Shown here: piece by piece, positions 1-2,762 of the stretch
Numbering within the stretch: position 1 is the first letter of the stretch
Layout: each line of letters opens with the position of its first letter
DNA from: JBDTGE01 sp050742975
GTDB taxonomy: Bacteria > Actinomycetota > Actinomycetes > Mycobacteriales > Jatrophihabitantaceae
Direction: 5' to 3'
Assembly (NCBI GenBank): GCA_050742975.1
Contig: JBOGDQ010000276.1
Location: forward strand, 1 to 5,418
DNA length: 5,418 bases
Program-made: the position numbers and the translations under genes
The notes under the pieces: generated by a model
The model's database searches: none
Told to the model about the DNA's origin: nothing
Seen by the model: only the letters and a program-made list of their open reading frames with translations

Positions 1-116
1 AAGCCGTCGACATCACCAAGCTCAACGCCGAGATCGCCCGCATCGTCGTCCGCCAGGCCGACCTACGCGAACAGATCGACACGATCGTCGCCGACCTCGA
101 AGGCAACGAGTCGTGA
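1..116 (+). CDS. hsdM: Type I restriction-modification methyltransferase subunit HsdM, C-terminal fragment
   Basis: This is the last 37 codons of a gene that starts before the window; the frame runs from base 3 to the TGA at 114-116. The visible peptide begins AVDITKLNAEIARIV and ends VADLEGNES. It is a charged, helix-forming stretch of the kind found at the C-terminus of EcoR124I-like HsdM proteins, which pairs with HsdS in the M2S methyltransferase. The catalytic N6-adenine methyltransferase domain (SAM-binding and NPPF/Y motifs) lies outside the window and cannot be checked. The call rests on this peptide and on the overlap with a clear hsdS immediately downstream (TGA of hsdM inside the GTGA at 113-116), the usual hsdM-hsdS order. 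Confidence is good because of the context, but the fragment alone would be weak evidence. Confidence 0.85.
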   Translation, partial: AVDITKLNAEIARIVVRQADLREQIDTIVADLEGNES

Positions 117-1330
117 GCCGTATCGACGAGCTTCTTGCCGAGTTGTGTCCTCAGGGCGTCGCATTTCGGTCTCTGGGTGAGGTGGCAGAAGTTCGTAGCG
201 GTTGGGGATTCCCGAATGCCTACCAAGGTTCCCCTGATGGCACATATCCCTTTTACAAGGTGAGCGATATGAACGCTCCTGGAAATAGCCTTGTCATGAG
301 AAGAGCGAATAACTACGTGTCGCGAGAAATTGCAGCACGGCTTGGCGTATCGCCAGCACCGCCGGGAACCGTCGTCTTCCCTAAGATTGGCGCGGCAGTT
401 GCTACAAATAAGAAGCGCCTTCTGTCTGTCGACTCGGCTTATGACAACAACGTGATGGGTATCGTCCCGTCGTCGGCCTTGTTACCACGCTACTTCTTGT
501 ATTGGATGCAGACTTTCGACTTGTCGCGCATAGCGAATGATTCGGGTGCCGTGCCGTCGATCCGCAAGTCGGAGATGTTACAGGTGCCAATTCCGGTGCC
601 GCCGGTGGAGGTGCAGCGCGAGATCGTGAAAGTATTGGACACGTTCACTGCGCTGGAAGCGGAGCTGGAAGCGGAGCTGGAAGCCCGCCAGCTTCAATAT
701 TCCTTCTATCGGAATCACCTGTTGACGTTCCCCACCACCGATGGGGTTCCGTGGGTGACTTTGGAGGACGTCGCAAGCTTTACGAACGCAAAGCCTCACG
801 AGCGACTTGTCGACCCGAACGGCGATGTCGCCCTGATGACGTCGAGGTTCATATCGACTCAGGGGCGTTCGGCTCGGTACGTCCATGCGGCCGACGTCCT
901 AACGCCGGCGCACAAGGACGACGTCGCGCTCGTTATGAGCGACTTGCCTAACGGGCGCGCGCTCGCTCGCGCATTCTTTGTCGATAGTGACGGAAAGTAT
1001 GCCGCCAATCAACGGGTATGCCTTTTGACGGTAGGTGACAAAGCCCAACTACTACCGCGCTTCCTATACTACATTGTTGACCGAAACAAGCAGTTGCTTG
1101 CGTACGACAGCGGCGTGGATCAAACACACCTTAAGAAGGGCTACATACTCGCGGTGCAAATTCCCGTTCCGCCAATTGCTGAGCAGGAGCGGATCGTTGA
1201 CATTCTGGACAGGTTCGATGCGCTGGTGAACGACTTGTCGATCGGTCTTCCCGCAGAACTGAAGGCACGCCGTCAGCAGTACGAGTACTACCGGGACAAG
1301 CTGCTCAGCTTCGATGAGGCAGTGGCTTGA
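113..1330 (+). CDS. hsdS: Type I restriction-modification specificity subunit HsdS
   Basis: HsdS sets the DNA sequence recognised by the restriction and modification complexes. The 405-residue product has the standard two-half architecture. TRD1 spans about residues 16-158 and a conserved central segment about 158-207. TRD2 spans about 214-348, followed by a distal conserved segment to the end. The two conserved segments are internal repeats: IPVPP at 160-164 and again at 350-354, each followed by an EIV/RIV-x-x-LD-x-F helix and a QY-x-YYR-like segment ending LLTF or LLSF. The start is the GTG at 113 inside the hsdM stop (GTGA overlap), with GAAGG at 99-103 nine bases upstream. The N-terminus MSRIDELLAELCPQGV is typical of the family, so this start is secure. 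The TRDs are poorer in G+C than hsdR (54% over 181-480 and 50% over 1021-1140). They carry codons rare in high-GC genomes: TTA at residues 124 and 156, ATA at 140, 247 and 345. This is expected if TRDs are exchanged between lineages. The target sequence cannot be read from the protein here. Confidence 0.96.
   Translation: MSRIDELLAELCPQGVAFRSLGEVAEVRSGWGFPNAYQGSPDGTYPFYKVSDMNAPGNSLVMRRANNYVSREIAARLGVSPAPPGTVVFPKIGAAVATNKKRLLSVDSAYDNNVMGIVPSSALLPRYFLYWMQTFDLSRIANDSGAVPSIRKSEMLQVPIPVPPVEVQREIVKVLDTFTALEAELEAELEARQLQYSFYRNHLLTFPTTDGVPWVTLEDVASFTNAKPHERLVDPNGDVALMTSRFISTQGRSARYVHAADVLTPAHKDDVALVMSDLPNGRALARAFFVDSDGKYAANQRVCLLTVGDKAQLLPRFLYYIVDRNKQLLAYDSGVDQTHLKKGYILAVQIPVPPIAEQERIVDILDRFDALVNDLSIGLPAELKARRQQYEYYRDKLLSFDEAVA
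653..684 (+). repeat. 12-bp tandem repeat in the central linker of hsdS
   Basis: The unit CTGGAAGCGGAG occurs twice in perfect tandem (653-664, 665-676), followed by CTGGAAGC (677-684), giving about 2.7 copies. It encodes LEAE-LEAE-LEAR at residues 181-192, in the helix joining TRD1 to TRD2. The position and 12-bp period match the TAEL repeats of EcoR124I HsdS. There, two versus three copies change the spacer of the recognition site by one base pair. By analogy this tract could set the spacer length here; that part is inference. Confidence 0.85.
1307..1318 (+). repeat. Left copy of a 12-bp direct repeat bracketing the TA block
   Basis: AGCTTCGATGAG near the 3' end of hsdS encodes residues S399-F-D-E402. 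The identical 12 bases recur at 2747-2758 as codons 2-5 of hsdR, exactly 1440 bp away and in the same reading frame. The match stops at both ends (C versus G upstream, G versus C downstream). Everything between the copies is the last few codons of hsdS, the two TA modules and the hsdR start codon. Confidence 0.7.
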
Positions 1331-1362
1331 CGCGGCGCGGCCCTGAGCGGCCACGGAGTGTG

Positions 1363-1368
1363 TAGCAT
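1363..1368 (+). promoter_or_regulatory. Possible -10 element upstream of vapB
   Basis: TAGCAT fits the TAnnnT pattern of actinobacterial -10 hexamers and lies in the 58-bp gap between hsdS and vapB. It is flanked by two TGTGTA direct repeats (1359-1364 and 1371-1376) spaced one helical turn plus two bases apart, which could be repressor contacts. No convincing -35 lies 16-18 bp upstream. Transcription starting seven bases downstream would put the Shine-Dalgarno at the extreme 5' end of the message, which counts against this exact element. Confidence 0.25.
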
Positions 1369-1374
1369 GATGTG

Positions 1375-1382
1375 TAAGGAGG
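1375..1382 (+). promoter_or_regulatory. Strong ribosome binding site of vapB
   Basis: TAAGGAGG is almost a full complement of the 16S rRNA 3' end and ends six bases before the ATG at 1389. It fixes the vapB start. It is much stronger than any site before the adjoining toxin, which fits the need to make antitoxin in excess. Confidence 0.85.
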
Positions 1383-1388
1383 CGCACA

Positions 1389-1616
1389 ATGGCGACGAAC
1401 TTGGCTATCGATCCTGAACTCCTGAACCGGGCTGTTGCGGTCAGTGGTGCGCGCACCAAGAAGGAAGCGGTCACGGTCGCTCTGGAGGAGTTCATCGCAC
1501 GGCGCGAGCAGCGCAAGCTGCTGGACCTGTTCGGCACGATCGAGTGGGATGAGACCTACGACTACAAGGCCGAGCGCAGCCGCACACCCGCGGAACTCGG
1601 CCAGTCTGAGGGATGA
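1389..1616 (+). CDS. vapB: VapB-family antitoxin (ribbon-helix-helix type)
   Basis: The 75-residue protein is predicted to neutralise the VapC toxin encoded directly downstream and to repress their shared promoter. The N-terminus matches the VapB antitoxin family that pairs with PIN toxins. A short strand (about residues 3-7, NLAID) is followed by two helices (about 8-19 and 24-39). Between them is the family's typical turn, G-A-R-T-K-K-E-A-V (residues 20-28), giving a ribbon-helix-helix DNA-binding fold. The C-terminal part, including LFGTIEWDETYDY (about residues 47-59), resembles the toxin-binding tail that fills the active-site groove of VapC in known VapBC pairs. The start is fixed by TAAGGAGG six bases upstream. 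The stop codon overlaps the vapC start (ATGA, 1613-1616), so the two are one translational unit. It begins 58 bp after hsdS and probably has its own promoter, though read-through from hsdMS is also possible. Confidence 0.9.
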   Translation: MATNLAIDPELLNRAVAVSGARTKKEAVTVALEEFIARREQRKLLDLFGTIEWDETYDYKAERSRTPAELGQSEG

Positions 1617-2020
1617 CGCTCCTGGTCGACACCAGTGTCTGGTCTCTGGCGTTTCGGCGTGACACCCCGGCTGACGTGCCGGAGGTTGCCGCGCTGGCCC
1701 GCGCGCTTGCCGGAGCGGACCTGGTCGTGACGGCCGGAGTCGTCCTGGTCGAGCTGCTGACCGGAATGCTGCCGCCGCGCGTCGAGCGGACCCTTGCCGA
1801 ACAAATCGCCCCGATGAACCTCATCGAGCCGACCCGTGACGACTACCTCGCAGCAGCGGCTCTGATCAACGAATGCCGACGACTGGGAGTCCAACTGAAG
1901 ACGGTCGACGCGGTGATCGCCCAGCTCGCCATCGCCAACGATCTGACGCTGCTGACTACCGACCGCGACTTCGAGCACGCCGCCGAACACATTCCGCTCC
2001 GGCTGTGGCGAGCCACATGA
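1613..2020 (+). CDS. vapC: VapC-family PIN-domain ribonuclease toxin
   Basis: The product is a 135-residue single PIN-domain protein, the usual VapC length. The four acidic residues that bind the catalytic metal are visible: D6 in LLVDTSVW, E47 in VLVELLTG, D99 in KTVDAVIAQLA and D117 in TTDRDF. All are intact, so an active endoribonuclease is expected. Characterised VapC toxins cleave tRNAs or the sarcin-ricin loop of 23S rRNA and so stop translation; the target here cannot be told from sequence. The ATG at 1613 overlaps the vapB stop by four bases. A GAGGG at 1608-1612 abuts the start codon too closely to act as a normal Shine-Dalgarno, so translation probably depends on ribosomes finishing vapB. 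The gene ends with TGA at 2018-2020, 47 bp before the second antitoxin. Confidence 0.94.
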   Translation: MTLLVDTSVWSLAFRRDTPADVPEVAALARALAGADLVVTAGVVLVELLTGMLPPRVERTLAEQIAPMNLIEPTRDDYLAAAALINECRRLGVQLKTVDAVIAQLAIANDLTLLTTDRDFEHAAEHIPLRLWRAT

Positions 2021-2038
2021 TCCTTGAGGGCCGCCTAG

Positions 2039-2049
2039 ATGTCAGACAT
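2039..2049. promoter_or_regulatory. Perfect 11-bp palindrome, probable operator of the second TA module
   Basis: ATGTC-A-GACAT is a perfect inverted repeat around a central A. It lies in the 47-bp gap upstream of the second antitoxin, just before the presumed -10 element. Phd/YefM antitoxins are known to repress their own operons by binding short palindromes at the promoter. Function is inferred from symmetry and location. Confidence 0.6.
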
Positions 2050-2055
2050 AAGTAG

Positions 2056-2061
2056 TACCAT
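2056..2061 (+). promoter_or_regulatory. Probable -10 element of a leaderless antitoxin-toxin-hsdR transcript
   Basis: TACCAT matches TAnnnT and is separated by six bases (GCTCTC) from the ATG at 2068, so transcription would begin at or next to the A of the start codon. No Shine-Dalgarno-like purine run precedes this ATG. That combination is the hallmark of leaderless genes in actinobacteria. No clear -35 hexamer is seen; TTGAGG at 2024-2029 is too far upstream for normal spacing. Confidence 0.55.
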
Positions 2062-2067
2062 GCTCTC

Positions 2068-2346
2068 ATGAAGACGATCACCAAGCGGGAGCTCAACCAG
2101 CAGACGGCCCAGGTCTTGGCGGCCGTCGGTGTCGGCGAGGTCGTCGTGGTCACCGAGCGTGGAGTGCCTCGCTGGCGGATCGAGGCCATCGACGAGCACC
2201 CTGATCCGGTCGGGCGGTTGCGAGCTGAAGGGCGGATCAGCCCCGCCAAGACGAATCCGGCGCCGTGGCCGAAGCGAGCCAGGAGCCCGCGCTACACACC
2301 CGAGGATGTCGATCGGCTCTACGCCGAGATGCGTGAAGACCGTTGA
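2068..2346 (+). CDS. Phd/YefM-family antitoxin
   Basis: The 92-residue protein is predicted to be the antidote for the PIN toxin encoded next. Its N-terminal half has the Phd/YefM pattern. MKTITKRELNQQTAQVL (residues 1-17) forms the first strand and helix. It is followed by GEVVVVTERGVPRWRI (about 23-38), the strand-turn-strand with the conserved T-x-x-G-x-P near position 30. The C-terminal half is rich in Pro, Arg and Ser, likely disordered until it binds the toxin, and ends in a charged helix (about 76-92). Phd-type antitoxins paired with PIN toxins are a recognised combination and differ from the ribbon-helix-helix VapB of the preceding module. The ATG at 2068 appears leaderless. The TGA overlaps the toxin's TTG start (TTGA, 2343-2346). 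Confidence 0.9.
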   Translation: MKTITKRELNQQTAQVLAAVGVGEVVVVTERGVPRWRIEAIDEHPDPVGRLRAEGRISPAKTNPAPWPKRARSPRYTPEDVDRLYAEMREDR

Positions 2347-2747
2347 CCCGCTGCTACCTCGATTCCTCGGTGGCGCTTCATCTGCTCATCCCCGGTGGTT
2401 CGGGCGACGCGCGAGTGTGGCTGGATGCGACGTTGCGCGCGGACGGTGAGGTCTACTCATCGACGTTGTTGGCGCTGGAGCTGACCAGGGTTCTGCGCCG
2501 CGAACTGCTGGACGTCGCACTCGCCCGAGTGGTGCTGGATCGGGTGCAGGCGGTCAGCATCGACGACGGCATCCTGCGGGCCGCGGCGGCGATCGAGCCG
2601 CACGTCAAGTCGCTCGACGCCATTCATCTGGCGACCTGCCAGCTGCTCGGCGGGGGGCTCAGCTTCGTGACTCACGACGCGAAGCTGGCAGACGTCGCCG
2701 TAACGCTCGGTTTCGACGTCATTGATCCCGTGAAGGTGAGCAGATGA
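2343..2747 (+). CDS. vapC: Second VapC-type PIN-domain toxin, TTG start
   Basis: This 134-residue PIN-domain protein is a predicted endoribonuclease toxin and is distinct from the one at 1613-2020. The metal-binding acidic residues are present: D7 in CYLDSSVAL, E46 in LLALELTR, D92 in KSLDAIHLAT and D112 in FVTHDAKLA. The SLDAIHLAT segment is characteristic of PIN toxins. The start is forced. In this frame a TGA stands at 2334-2336, and the TTG at 2343 is the only usable start codon before D7. A rare start plus an overlap with the antitoxin stop should keep toxin output low and coupled to antitoxin. The last residues (VKVSR) lie beyond the usual PIN end, and their codons contain the Shine-Dalgarno of hsdR. 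The stop overlaps the hsdR ATG, so toxin and nuclease subunit share a translational unit. The RNA target is unknown. Confidence 0.92.
   Translation: MTRCYLDSSVALHLLIPGGSGDARVWLDATLRADGEVYSSTLLALELTRVLRRELLDVALARVVLDRVQAVSIDDGILRAAAAIEPHVKSLDAIHLATCQLLGGGLSFVTHDAKLADVAVTLGFDVIDPVKVSR
2732..2736 (+). promoter_or_regulatory. Ribosome binding site of hsdR inside the toxin gene
   Basis: GAAGG ends seven bases before the hsdR ATG (2744) and lies within the final codons of the second vapC. It supports the chosen hsdR start and shows that hsdR translation begins within the toxin reading frame. Confidence 0.65.
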
Positions 2748-2762
2748 GCTTCGATGAGCTTG
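2743..2762 (+). repeat. Tandem 10-bp repeat across the hsdR start codon
   Basis: GATGAGCTTC (2743-2752) is followed directly by GATGAGCTTG (2753-2762), nine of ten bases identical. The first unit contains the hsdR start ATG (2744-2746) and the toxin stop. The second contains an ATG (2754-2756) in a different frame that does not read into HsdR. The unit length is not a multiple of three. Confidence 0.6.

Noticed and set aside
1322..1354. Possible terminator hairpin (GTGGC pairing with GCCAC) after hsdS
   Set aside because: The stem is only five pairs around a 23-base loop and there is no T-run after it, so it does not support termination between hsdS and vapB.
2654..2747. Separate promoter for hsdR within the end of the second vapC
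   Set aside because: No TAnnnT with a plausible -35 was convincing in this GC-rich coding stretch, and the four-base overlap plus internal Shine-Dalgarno argue for coupling.
1307..2758. The 12-bp repeat as a simple target-site duplication of a transposon
   Set aside because: Removing one copy with the intervening DNA would delete the hsdR start codon and fuse hsdS to hsdR. No transposase or terminal inverted repeats are seen in the block, so a plain transposition event is not supported.
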